The position numbers were made by a program, and so were the translations under genes. Below, piece after piece: positions 34,420 through 42,120 of a stretch of DNA of 64,000 bases. This stretch comes from Pirellulales bacterium (lineage in GTDB: Bacteria > Planctomycetota > Planctomycetia > Pirellulales > PALSA-1355), in the NCBI GenBank assembly GCA_022844125.1, contig JALHMI010000006.1, positions 62,001 through 126,000 on the forward strand, given 5' to 3'. How positions within the stretch are numbered: the stretch's first letter is position 1; every line of letters begins with the position of its first letter. The notes under the pieces are model-generated. The model did not search any database and was not told the origin of the DNA. It was given only the letters and a program-made list of their open reading frames with translations.

Positions 34420-34476
34420 GGCCCGTTGCCTTGGGCGTTCAACATCGAACGCACTTCAGGCAGCGGGCCTTTTTTT
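34420..34476 (+). terminator. Two-tier hairpin with U-tract before the toxin-like operon
   Basis: Outer stem 34420-34431 with 34458-34469 (12 bp, one G-U), inner stem GCGTTC/GAACGC (34435-34440 with 34447-34452), followed by seven T. It is a good Rho-independent terminator. Lying between the repeat protein and the small helical protein, it could end the former transcript or serve as an attenuator of the toxin-immunity genes. Confidence 0.75.
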
Positions 34477-34512
34477 ACGCCCAGCGGCATTCTTTTTCGC
34501 GGACGCGTTGCC

Positions 34513-34713
34513 ATGGACCGAGCCTATCCCGCCTTGCGGCAGATGTTCACGGACATCCGCAACCTGTGGTTCGAAAAGATGGGGCGCGAGCTGCGAGACT
34601 TCTCCATCGAGCTCTCGGACTTTCTCTACGGCCTTAGGAACCATCCGACGGAGAAGTGGCACGAACGGTTTCACGCGTTCGCGGCCGGCAGCGGTTTCAG
34701 GGGCGTTATATGA
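34513..34713 (+). CDS. Small helical protein coupled to the toxin-like gene
   Basis: A 66-residue protein starting at ATG 34513 (an alternative TTG at 34426 would run through the hairpin and is unlikely). It is mostly predicted helix with spaced aromatic residues: YPALRQMFTDIRNLWFEKMG and LRDFSIELSDFLYGLRNHP. Its TGA overlaps the ATG of the 447-residue gene (ATGA), so the two are translationally coupled. No family is recognised. Its size, helical nature and position resemble the small partner or chaperone proteins that precede LXG- or Rhs-type toxins, but no sequence motif proves this. Confidence 0.55.
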   Translation: MDRAYPALRQMFTDIRNLWFEKMGRELRDFSIELSDFLYGLRNHPTEKWHERFHAFAAGSGFRGVI

Positions 34714-36053
34714 CGCCTGAGAGCGAGGAGTCGCTGCTGGCCTACATCAGCCGCTGGGCGGCGCTGGAGATGACGGATAACGCCGCGGAAATGCCGGAAA
34801 TCGAGCTGGATCCGAACGCGTTCGAAGTGACGGAAGCCGATAGGGCACGCGCGCGAGAGGGACTTCCCTGGTGGTACGCCAAGCCGTTCGAACTGGGTGA
34901 CGGTTGGTGGGAGGAGAAGTTCGAGGAACTTGCCAAAGTGGCGGGCGACAAGATGCTCGCCACCTGTCGCGAGCTTCAAATGCTCGGTTCACTGGCTCGC
35001 AACGTTGATCAACTGCCGGACGATGGGATCGATGTCTTGCAGCAGCATGTCGATCGAGTGAACGCGGCGCACGACGAGTACGTTCAAGCACTGATCGACA
35101 TCGATCGCCAATACCTCAGTTATGTCAAATCGCATTTGTGGGTTGGCTGGCTGGTTTCGAGGCAGATCGAGAAGCTCGCGGGCAAGCTTCCGCCGCGATT
35201 GTTCGATTTGCCATCCTCGAAGTTGAAGGTCCTCGCCCGGGGGCGCGCTGAACTCGACCACGCGCTCGGCAAGGTAGTGAAGCGAGTCGAAACCGCTTAT
35301 GAAGTTGCCGTGTGGACGGATCGAGCGATCACGGCGATTGAGATCGCCACGGGAATCATTGGCGGCATCAAGGTCATCGCAAAGGAGGTGGTTGAGAAGG
35401 GAATCGTCATCGCCGCGAAGCTGGCGGCTAAACGAGCCGCCAAGCAAGTGGCGATCGAGGGCGCGGCGTACATCGCCGCCAACTACGTGATGCCGCAGGT
35501 GGTTGCCACCACGGGCATCCGGGTCGACCTGGTTTTTTCCGGCGTGATGGTCGTACACGGGATCGGTGAGCTGAAGAAGCTGCGATCCGCGCGAAACCAG
35601 CGCTTGGGGTTCGCAGAAACGCCTACGGGATCTGGCGGGTCCATTCCGGAGAAGAAGTCGGATTTGGCTCCCGAGGCGAAATCTCCGACTCCCAAGGCTG
35701 CTGAGCCTACCCCTATTAGCATCACTCCTGGCAGCCCGGCAGTCTCAAACAACTACAGGCGAGTATTCTTTGATGCCCACCCGGACCTCAAGGGTAAAGT
35801 GGTAGTACACCATGCGATCGAGCAGAATGTGTTGGACAATTATCCGGGACTGTTCACAGCGGATGAACTGCACTCGTTGGCGAATCTTCGCGGCATACCA
35901 AAGTCGAATAATCCTAAATTGCATCTTAGCCGCATCCGCCGAGAATGGAACGCATTTTACCGTGCGTTTCCGAATGCGACACGCGACGAGATCATTGCAA
36001 AGGTGGCTGAAATTGATCGTCGATTCGGCAGCCAGTTCAATCCTCAGCGATAG
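34710..36053 (+). CDS. Polymorphic-toxin-like protein with C-terminal HNH/Endo VII-type nuclease domain
   Basis: A 447-residue multidomain protein. Residues 1-205 are helical and acidic with Trp-rich patches (PWWYAKPFELGDGWWEEKF). Residues ~206-290 are hydrophobic and Ala/Gly/Ile-rich (IEIATGIIGGIKVIA, VIAAKLAAKRAAKQVA), a possible membrane-inserting or pretoxin region. A Pro/Ser/Lys linker (300-345) leads to a C-terminal domain (349-447) with VVVHHAIEQ (His367-His368), LFTADELHSLANLRGIPK and LHLSRIRREWNAFYRAFP. The same pattern closes many Rhs and polymorphic toxins and fits the HNH/Endo VII nuclease group. A cognate-looking immunity gene follows 12 bp later. Delivery route is unknown: no Rhs, LXG, VgrG or PAAR part is visible. 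Confidence 0.75.
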   Translation: MTPESEESLLAYISRWAALEMTDNAAEMPEIELDPNAFEVTEADRARAREGLPWWYAKPFELGDGWWEEKFEELAKVAGDKMLATCRELQMLGSLARNVDQLPDDGIDVLQQHVDRVNAAHDEYVQALIDIDRQYLSYVKSHLWVGWLVSRQIEKLAGKLPPRLFDLPSSKLKVLARGRAELDHALGKVVKRVETAYEVAVWTDRAITAIEIATGIIGGIKVIAKEVVEKGIVIAAKLAAKRAAKQVAIEGAAYIAANYVMPQVVATTGIRVDLVFSGVMVVHGIGELKKLRSARNQRLGFAETPTGSGGSIPEKKSDLAPEAKSPTPKAAEPTPISITPGSPAVSNNYRRVFFDAHPDLKGKVVVHHAIEQNVLDNYPGLFTADELHSLANLRGIPKSNNPKLHLSRIRREWNAFYRAFPNATRDEIIAKVAEIDRRFGSQFNPQR

Positions 36054-36065
36054 GAGAAGTATGCG

Positions 36066-36500
36066 GTGTACTACAACCTAGAACCTGAAGTCGCTGGACA
36101 TCTTAGCGGTGAAAGCATCCGCGCATTGTCAAATGGCTCTCATTTGGTGGAGCTGCACTACGTGATGGATGGCTGGCTCGGCGATGATTTGATCGAGTCG
36201 TTTCCGTGCTTTATTCTCTCCAACCGTGTTCGTGTAGAGTTGGATCGCGCCAACTTCTCAGGATATGAGTTCGGTGATGCTCGCGTCACAACGTCTGAGC
36301 TCTTTCAGGAATTGCATTCCGAAGTCGAGTTGCCTGCTTTTTCTTGGCTCAAGGTCACTGGGCAACCGGGAATTGATGACTTCGGGATCGCTAAAGATCG
36401 GCGGATAGTGGTTTCCGAGCGCGCACTGGCTGTGATCAGAGAGGCTGGACAGCTTTCGGACTGTCTGATTGAGCCGTACGACGAGAAGGAGCAGGGGTGA
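36066..36500 (+). CDS. Putative cognate immunity protein for the HNH-type toxin
   Basis: A 144-residue cytoplasmic protein. GTG 36066 is chosen because AGGAG lies 9 nt upstream; the nearby ATG at 36061 is out of frame. Notable segments are YYNLEPEVAGHL at the start, LHYVMDGWLGDDLIESFPCFI (residues ~28-48) and LKVTGQPGIDDFGIAKDRRIVVSERAL (~97-123). I recall proteins with GWLGDDLLESFPCFI downstream of Rhs toxins that end in the same HH-E-LHLS domain, so the pair is assigned on that basis and on the 12-bp spacing. It probably binds and blocks the toxin in the producing cell. GC content here is visibly lower than in flanking housekeeping genes. Confidence 0.7.
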   Translation: MYYNLEPEVAGHLSGESIRALSNGSHLVELHYVMDGWLGDDLIESFPCFILSNRVRVELDRANFSGYEFGDARVTTSELFQELHSEVELPAFSWLKVTGQPGIDDFGIAKDRRIVVSERALAVIREAGQLSDCLIEPYDEKEQG

Positions 36501-36645
36501 GGAGACAGGTGGCGGCGATGGCCATCGGCGGAGATCTGCGCCAACGGCTTGAAATGGGTGCGTTCCAATTGTTCGGTCGAGCGGGCGGAACTACCAATAA
36601 TCGTTCTGACCTCTGATCCCTAATTGCTTATAAGAGCTACCAAGG

Positions 36646-37101
36646 ATGAGAATCGAGGACGCCAGACGTCGGTATGTCGCTCTCTACTGCGAGGATCCTA
36701 CGGATCCCGGCACTTTAGAGGAGATCGAATCCTCCTTGCAGATAACGTTGCCAACTGATCTCAAGGAGATTGCGCATTTCTATGGTGGTGGAATTCTTGG
36801 TGGGATTGATCACACCACTATCGAGGCGAGGGGGCCGGGAGGTGGGATCGTCGATGTGACCGAGGCATTTCGGGCCGGGATCGGCCTGCCTAATCGTGTT
36901 GTTGTGTTAGCCGATCACTCGGAGAGCGTAATTGTTCTGGATGTCGATTCAGGGGCGATTACATGGCTCGACTCAGTTGAGGTGGAGAGCTTGGTGGATG
37001 GTCGGCCACTTGTTGGCTGGAAGAAGTCATGGGCGAGTTACTCGGAATTCTTTGAGTACATGCTTGACGAGGAAGAACGAGAACGATCGGAGCGCGGCTG
37101 A
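36646..37101 (+). CDS. SUKH/SMI1-KNR4-type immunity protein, copy 1
   Basis: A 151-residue protein starting at ATG 36646 in an AT-rich setting. It carries the SUKH hallmark arrangement: IESSLQITLPTDLKEIAHFYGGGILGG (about 27-53), then IDVTEAFRAGIGLPNRVVVLADHSESVIVLDVDSGAITWLDS and a C-terminal helix SYSEFFEYMLDEEERER. SUKH proteins are broad immunity proteins against many nuclease and deaminase toxins. It is 30-35% alike by eye to the next gene at 37315, so the two look like a duplicated immunity pair. There is no matching toxin directly beside it. Confidence 0.75.
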   Translation: MRIEDARRRYVALYCEDPTDPGTLEEIESSLQITLPTDLKEIAHFYGGGILGGIDHTTIEARGPGGGIVDVTEAFRAGIGLPNRVVVLADHSESVIVLDVDSGAITWLDSVEVESLVDGRPLVGWKKSWASYSEFFEYMLDEEERERSERG

Positions 37102-37314
37102 TGGAACAGTTATGGCTGACGAACCGTGGGTACTCCAGCCCCAGCCCGCGCAACGTAAAGCCGAGCCCATTCGGCTGCTGCTCCATTCACTGGGCGCTGC
37201 CGCAGGTATAGTCCCGCTGCGTCGTTCAAGCAGCGCCGACCCCGTCTTACTTGGCAAGGACGTGGTAAATTGGCCAGCTTCAATGTCGCGATCCGCGAAA
37301 ATGAGCAAGACCAT

Positions 37315-37776
37315 ATGAGTACCGTCGACGACCTGCGCAACCGCTACGCTCAGCTTTGCGCGAATGATCCAGCAAGAGACGGAGCTGTCAACGACATCGA
37401 GTCTGCTCTTGATATTGAATTGCCGCAGAATGTGTGGGCGATATCGAGGTTCTTTGGCGGTGATTTGTTGGGTGGCAAAAGCCACTATCGATTTGACGTG
37501 TCGGGACCACCGACGAACGTCACCGAGGAAACTCTACGACTGCGGAAGGCTATCGGACTGCCGAAACAGTACGTCGTACTTGCTGAACCGCCAGAGAGCC
37601 AAATCCTACTTGACACCGAGGACGGTGGCGTATTTTGGCTAGGCTCGCACGACGTGTACAATCTCGCCAGCGCCAAGCCGCTGACCGGTTCGCCCACGAG
37701 ATGGCAAGACGACTTGGATTTCTTCTCTTACTTGTTGGATGAAGAAGTCGAGGAGCGGAACTGGTCGAATGAGTAA
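37315..37776 (+). CDS. SUKH/SMI1-KNR4-type immunity protein, copy 2
   Basis: A 153-residue protein starting at ATG 37315. It aligns with the gene at 36646 through the whole length: RNRYAQLCANDPARDGAVNDIESALDIELPQNVWAISRFFGGDLLGG, then LRKAIGLPKQYVVLAEPPESQILLDTEDGGVFWLGS and the acidic end DFFSYLLDEEVEERN. The gap of 213 bp between the two (37102-37314) contains no gene, though it could be a toxin remnant. The pair probably represents orphan immunity genes kept after toxin replacement, a known feature of polymorphic toxin loci. Confidence 0.72.
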   Translation: MSTVDDLRNRYAQLCANDPARDGAVNDIESALDIELPQNVWAISRFFGGDLLGGKSHYRFDVSGPPTNVTEETLRLRKAIGLPKQYVVLAEPPESQILLDTEDGGVFWLGSHDVYNLASAKPLTGSPTRWQDDLDFFSYLLDEEVEERNWSNE

Positions 37777-37871
37777 ATCGCACGCGGCGAATCGTCCACA
37801 GAAAGAGCAAGTGAGTCGGAACTTGTTGATGAAGAAGCAAAGGATAGGTGAGCGATGGCTGTGACAGGCCA

Positions 37872-37905
37872 GTTCCCGGGGAAAGTATTCCCCGGGCTTT
37901 AGATG
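37872..37905. repeat. Short palindromic element (ATTCCCC-GGCTTTAG type), copy 2
   Basis: TTCCCGGGGAAAGTATTCCC followed by CGGGCTTTAG forms a hairpin and shares the core ATTCCCCGGGCTTTAG with the element at 12040-12095. It lies at the right edge of the immunity island, before the convergent peroxiredoxin gene. Confidence 0.45.
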
Positions 37906-37928
37906 AATAGAGCGCGGCAGTGTGAGCG

Positions 37929-38444
37929 CTACTTCTTCTTCACGCCGAGCTCTTCGAGCTGGGCGGCAATTTCGGCTGCCGCGTCCTTCGTGTTCACCAT
38001 CTTGTCGATCGCTTGGATCGTGCCGTCCGGACCGATGTAGAACGTCCAGCGCTCAGGCACCTGGCGGCCTTCGTGCACCACGCCGTAAGCTTCGGCCGTC
38101 TTCTTGCCCGGGTCGCTGAGGATCGGATAGTCGAGCGAGAGCGATTCAGCGAACTTGGTGTTCGTGGCGTGGTCGTCCGTGCTGGCGGTGAAGTAAACCA
38201 CGTCGTAGGCCTTGATCGCTTTGCCGTTCTCCTTCATGTTCTTGCACTCGGCCGTGCAGCCGCCGGTGAACGCCTTCGGGAACCAGGCGATGACGACCGT
38301 CTTGCCGGCGAGATCTTTCAGCGAGTGTTCCTTGCCGTCGGAACCTTGCAGCTTAAAGTCGGGAGCTTTATCGCCGACTTCGGGAGCGGCTTGTGCGAAC
38401 GAGGCGGAGAGCAGCAGGGCGGCAAGTGCGAGGGTGGGTTTCAT
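37929..38444 (-). CDS. Secreted peroxiredoxin (BCP/AhpC-TSA type)
   Basis: A 171-residue thiol peroxidase with a signal peptide (1-19, ending FAQAAP), so it works in the periplasm, unlike most peroxiredoxins. The active site is FPKAFTGGCTAECKNM, with peroxidatic Cys63 and a second Cys67 four residues later as in the BCP alpha2-type class that forms an intramolecular disulfide. Flanking motifs GDKAPDFKLQGSDGKEHSLKD and ASTDDHATNTKFAESLSLDYPILSD are typical. It would reduce hydrogen peroxide or organic peroxides. It is a single gene, convergent with the immunity island. Confidence 0.88.
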   Translation of the reverse strand: MKPTLALAALLLSASFAQAAPEVGDKAPDFKLQGSDGKEHSLKDLAGKTVVIAWFPKAFTGGCTAECKNMKENGKAIKAYDVVYFTASTDDHATNTKFAESLSLDYPILSDPGKKTAEAYGVVHEGRQVPERWTFYIGPDGTIQAIDKMVNTKDAAAEIAAQLEELGVKKK

Positions 38445-38537
38445 GTGGGTGGTCCTGTTTCGGGTGGTTGGTTTGTCGGATTGACGACAAAGTATTATCG
38501 CGGTCAGTCAATGAGCGGGCGAGTATCCCTCGGCAGG

Positions 38538-38562
38538 GTACCCTCGCTAGCGCGTCGGGCTA
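38538..38562. repeat. Dispersed repeat, inverted orientation
   Basis: GTACCCTCGCTAGCGCGTCG followed by GGCTA is a reverse-orientation member of the CCCGACGC-GAGCGAGG family. A weaker copy (CACCTCACTTACGCTTCAGG) follows at 38571. Both lie between the peroxiredoxin gene and the paralogue pair. Confidence 0.45.
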
Positions 38563-38605
38563 AGATGTAACACCTCACTTACGCTTCAGGTTGTGAAGAA
38601 GGAAG

Positions 38606-39841
38606 TTACGTCGTGGCGCCGCAGTAGCGGGCGATTTCGGGTGGTTGGTAGATGACTTTTAATTCCGGAGTGGGCAGTCGCTTGTGGCCGCCCACTTTGC
38701 TGTCCAGGCAGCGGTCGAGGATCCCGCACGTGATTTGCGTGCGCTCGGCTGGGTAGGGGGCGACGCCCGTGGTGATCATCTCTTCGATGCCGTGCACCAG
38801 GCAGGACGAGTAAGCCACATTCGGCAGCACCGGAAGCAGGAACTGCGTGGAGATGATCGCTGGCCCCGCCGCCGTATCACTGTCACGCAGCTTGCAGGCG
38901 AAGTTGTAATCCTGCACCGCGCCGTTGAGCATCAGGAGCGTTGCCCGGAGGCCATCGTTGTACTCGATGAAGTACGCGGCGGGCTGCTTGACACGCGTTT
39001 CCAGTTCGCCGCTGCGGGTCCAATCCTGCGGGCGGCCGTCTTCCATGCCGATTCCACTGCGCGACGTGCTGCGCGAGAGGGCCGCTTCTAACAAGCGGCG
39101 CGACCAGCGGCCGTCGGCGCCGGCCTTCCAGACTTCGGGTCCTTCGATGAGCTGCACGGCGCGAACGCCCGTTTCGCCCCCTTTGCGACGTTCGAGCATC
39201 GACTGCATCGCTTCAAGGGCGTGATAGTCCATCGGATCGGAACCGCCGACGCCCACCATCAGGGCTTCTTCGATCCGCGCGCCGAGCGGCACTTCCACCG
39301 GCGGCAGCCGCCAGGTGACCGGCAGGCTGGAGCCGGCCAGGAGCGGAAAGCCGAGCCGTTTGCTGTCGGCCACCATCTTGCTGGCTTTCTCAAAGCTGTA
39401 CGAGAGATGCTTGTCGTTGAAGATCGGCACGCTGCGGCCGTCGGCCTCGAACACTTTGACGCACTGCTCGAAGAACTCGTAGCGCGGATATAGGATCTGA
39501 CCTTTCTCGTTGACCGGATAGTCGCCGTGCTCGCCGATGATCACGATGCCATCGACGGCGAGCTTGTCGCCGCCGCAGCGGAGGGCTTTGGCGATGGTCG
39601 GATAGACTTTGAATCCAAACTCTTTCGCGCGGAGTTCGCTCTGATCTTCGGCCGGCTTCTGATCGGCGTAGACGGCCACGACGTCGATGGGCGGATTGTG
39701 CCAGCGACCTTCCCAGGGATAGCCGACCAGGAAGCGATCGCCCATGTGCTGGGCATGCGAAAGGTACTTCCACAACGTGGTGATGATGGCGATGCGTTTG
39801 CGAGGGACCTGTTCGCCGGCATTCTTGGTTGGTTCGCTCAT
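38606..39841 (-). CDS. Conserved protein, paralogue B (no signal peptide)
   Basis: A 411-residue relative of the proteins at 14340 and 39847. It lacks a Tat or Sec signal and starts directly in a Rossmann-like strand, KRIAIITTLWKYLSHAQHMGD, so it is predicted cytoplasmic, in contrast to both paralogues. Shared blocks are CGGDKLAVDGIVIIGEHGDYP, FNDKHLSYSFEKASKMV, FPLLAGSSLPVTWRLPPVEVP, ERRKGGETGVRAVQLIEGPEVWKAG and YPAERTQIT. The N-terminal part (VVAVYADQKP...RAKEFGFKVYPTIAKAL) recalls Gfo/Idh/MocA oxidoreductases. Function is unknown. Only 5 bp separate it from the stop of paralogue C, so the two are co-transcribed. Confidence 0.75.
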   Translation of the reverse strand: MSEPTKNAGEQVPRKRIAIITTLWKYLSHAQHMGDRFLVGYPWEGRWHNPPIDVVAVYADQKPAEDQSELRAKEFGFKVYPTIAKALRCGGDKLAVDGIVIIGEHGDYPVNEKGQILYPRYEFFEQCVKVFEADGRSVPIFNDKHLSYSFEKASKMVADSKRLGFPLLAGSSLPVTWRLPPVEVPLGARIEEALMVGVGGSDPMDYHALEAMQSMLERRKGGETGVRAVQLIEGPEVWKAGADGRWSRRLLEAALSRSTSRSGIGMEDGRPQDWTRSGELETRVKQPAAYFIEYNDGLRATLLMLNGAVQDYNFACKLRDSDTAAGPAIISTQFLLPVLPNVAYSSCLVHGIEEMITTGVAPYPAERTQITCGILDRCLDSKVGGHKRLPTPELKVIYQPPEIARYCGATT

Positions 39842-39846
39842 GGTGA

Positions 39847-41175
39847 TTAGCTCCGGCGGAAGGTCGATTCGGGGTTCGGCTGGTAAGCGATCACGAGGTG
39901 CGGGGTGTCGAGCAACTTGCCGTTTTGGAAGAGCGATTCGACGCCGGCAGTCACCAGGCCCGAGGTGAGCAGCGTGCGTTCGAGCGGTTGCACGGGGCGG
40001 CCGGTGTGGATGAACTTTTCGATCTGCCAGGAGAGGGCGTCGAAGTTGTGCGGCTGGGTCGTGCCTCCTCCGCCGAGATAGAACTGCGTGGAGAGCGGGT
40101 CGCGCTGACCCTTGATCCGGGCGGCGGCCGTGATGTCGCCGACCAGGCCATTGAGCAACAGCATAGTACTCTTGAGTCCGTCTGCGTGCTCGAAACGATA
40201 GGCGATCGGATCCTTCACCATCCGGCGCATGTCGGCCGGAGTGGGGTAGACGTGGTTGAAGCCTTCGCGCGCCGGAGCGAGCTCGTGGCTGCGGCAGAGG
40301 CAGGCCTCGAACAGTTCGCCGTCGAGCCCGCCGCTGTTCCAGTCGCTGGTTTCCAGCAGTTTCCAGACGGCGTCGCCGCGGAGGGCTTGCAAACGCACGA
40401 CCCCGGACTCGCCCCCTTTGCGGCGTTCGACGAGGGCCTGCATCGCTTCGAGGGAGTGGAAATCATAGCTGTCGGGATTGCCAACGCCGACCGAGACGAT
40501 CTCAGTCACTTCGGCGCCGAGCGGCATCTCGACCGAGGGCAGCCGCCAGGTGATTGGCACGCTCGAACCAGCGGCCAGCGGAAACTGCAACTCGCGGGCC
40601 GTGTCGACCATCTTCTTCGAGAGGTCCCAGCTCCAGGAGAGGTGCTTGTCGTTGAAGACCGGCACGCCGCGGCCACTGTCGCGAAAGACCTTCACGGTCT
40701 GTTCGAAGAACTCATAACGCGGGTAGAGCGTCTGGCCTTTTTCATTGACCGGATAGTTGCCGTGCTCGCCGATGATGATCACTCCGTCAACGGCGAGCTT
40801 GTCGCCGCCGAGGCAGAGCGCTTCGCGAATCGAAGGGTAGAGCGTGAGCTCGAATCGCGCGTCGCGTTCGCGGCTCAGGTCGCCTTCGGGCTGCTGGTCG
40901 ATGTACAGCGAAACCAGATCGACGTTCGGCCGGTAGTGGGCGCCTTCCCAACCGTAACCTTCGAGGAAGCGGTCGACGATCACCTCGACGTGCGAGTTGC
41001 GGCGGAACTCGGTGCCGAGGGCGGCGATCTTGGGGCGCGTCGTCCTTTTCGGCGCGGGATCGGCAGCGCTGCTGATCGACGGCACGGCGGCAAGTGCGAG
41101 TGCCGTGGCGGGCGCGGCGGCGAGCAGATGGCGGCGAGTGAGTTTCAGGTTCGGTGGGTTGTCGGTGCGATTCAT
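39847..41175 (-). CDS. Tat-exported conserved protein, paralogue C
   Basis: A 442-residue protein with a twin-arginine signal: LKLTRRHLLAAAPATALALA (residues 10-29), cleavage probably near SSAADP. It carries the same family blocks as the genes at 14340 and 38606: LGGDKLAVDGVIIIGEHGNYP, FNDKHLSWSWDLSKKMVD, FPLAAGSSVPITWRLPSVEMP, ERRKGGESGVVRLQAL and PLERTLLTSG. It is the first gene of a likely unit with paralogue B, and it sits about 110 bp from a creatininase-family gene on the same strand, which could act on the same substrate. The family has no assigned function that I can name. Confidence 0.75.
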   Translation of the reverse strand: MNRTDNPPNLKLTRRHLLAAAPATALALAAVPSISSAADPAPKRTTRPKIAALGTEFRRNSHVEVIVDRFLEGYGWEGAHYRPNVDLVSLYIDQQPEGDLSRERDARFELTLYPSIREALCLGGDKLAVDGVIIIGEHGNYPVNEKGQTLYPRYEFFEQTVKVFRDSGRGVPVFNDKHLSWSWDLSKKMVDTARELQFPLAAGSSVPITWRLPSVEMPLGAEVTEIVSVGVGNPDSYDFHSLEAMQALVERRKGGESGVVRLQALRGDAVWKLLETSDWNSGGLDGELFEACLCRSHELAPAREGFNHVYPTPADMRRMVKDPIAYRFEHADGLKSTMLLLNGLVGDITAAARIKGQRDPLSTQFYLGGGGTTQPHNFDALSWQIEKFIHTGRPVQPLERTLLTSGLVTAGVESLFQNGKLLDTPHLVIAYQPNPESTFRRS

Positions 41176-41253
41176 GGTGTGACTCCGGGGTGAGGGAGAA
41201 TCGCGGAAGGATGGATGGCGGGAGGACCGTCGGCAGGTTTAGTTGGTGGGCTT

Positions 41254-41276
41254 CCTCGCTCACGCTTCGGGTTGAG
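41254..41276. repeat. Dispersed repeat before paralogue C
   Basis: CCTCGCTCACGCTTCGGGTT plus GAG is a member of the CCCGACGC-GAGCGAGG family in reverse orientation, lying in the gap between paralogue C and the creatininase gene. Confidence 0.45.
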
Positions 41277-41287
41277 ATTGTAAAGGT

Positions 41288-42043
41288 TCAATTCCAGCCG
41301 CGGCCGGACCAATTGACGACGCGCTGAAGGAGGTTGATCGCGTCGGTGGCAAAGGCGGCGAGCAGTGTTTCGCCTTTCACCGCGGTGGCGGCCGAGGGAT
41401 CGCCCACGTGGCCTGCGGCGCTGCGGTCCTTGGTGGTCCAGGCGCGCATGGCCGGTTCGCAGGCGTGGCGCGGATCAACGACTTGGGTGTTCTTGTAGTC
41501 ACCAACCAGGTGCGGGGCGAGCGCGAGCATCATCGAAGTCTCCCATTCGCAGGCGTGCTGCATGGCCTGCTGCTGGATCGAGGCGTCGAGCTCGTTGGGG
41601 CGTGTGCCGAGGGCCCAGTACGGCGCGAAGAGCAGGAGCAGGTCGTCCTCGTCGCGGTGCCGCTGGCGGACTTCGAACAGCGCGTGCTGGCCCGGGACGT
41701 TGTTGCCGCCGTGGCCGTTGATGATCACGATCCGGCGGAAGCCGTGCCGGAGGAAGTTCTCGACCATGTCGCCCACCAGGTCGATATACGTGCGTGGGCC
41801 GGCGGACATCGTGCCGGCGAAGTCGAGATGATGCGCGGAGTTGCCCAGCCACATGACGGGCGTGAGCACGATCTTGTCGGCCAGCGCGGCTTCGGCCCGG
41901 CGGGTGACTTCGCCCACCAGCATGCTGTCGGTGAACAGCGGCAGATGATGGCCATGCTGCTCGAGCGCGGCGGTGGGAATCACGATCGGCACGTCGGGCG
42001 ACAGGGCGGTCACCTGTGGCCAGGTCATCTCGGCGAGTTTCAT
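41288..42043 (-). CDS. Creatininase-family amidohydrolase
   Basis: A 251-residue metal-dependent amidohydrolase. Metal-binding residues of the family are visible: Glu and His in ALEQHGHHLPLFTD (residues ~27-40), and INGHGGNN near 108-115, plus HACEWETSMML where Glu closes the site. Family members hydrolyse cyclic amides (creatinine), or act in riboflavin/F420 or mycofactocin pathways (MftE), so the substrate cannot be fixed. It stands upstream of the paralogue C-B pair, with the same orientation and a 112-bp gap, so joint expression is possible. Confidence 0.85.
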   Translation of the reverse strand: MKLAEMTWPQVTALSPDVPIVIPTAALEQHGHHLPLFTDSMLVGEVTRRAEAALADKIVLTPVMWLGNSAHHLDFAGTMSAGPRTYIDLVGDMVENFLRHGFRRIVIINGHGGNNVPGQHALFEVRQRHRDEDDLLLLFAPYWALGTRPNELDASIQQQAMQHACEWETSMMLALAPHLVGDYKNTQVVDPRHACEPAMRAWTTKDRSAAGHVGDPSAATAVKGETLLAAFATDAINLLQRVVNWSGRGWN

Positions 42044-42066
42044 GCTTGGTGGTGGGAGTTCATGAC

Positions 42067-42100
42067 TAACCGCAGAGGGCGCGGAGGGTCGCAGAGGGAA
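42067..42100. repeat. ACCRCAGAG...GCAGAGG dispersed repeat, copy 1
   Basis: TAACCGCAGAGGGCGCGGAG followed by GGTCGCAGAGGGAA is closely similar to 43607-43642. Both lie next to the PQQ-type gene, one at each side. Confidence 0.5.
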
Positions 42101-42120
42101 GTCAGAGGTAGGGGAATGTT

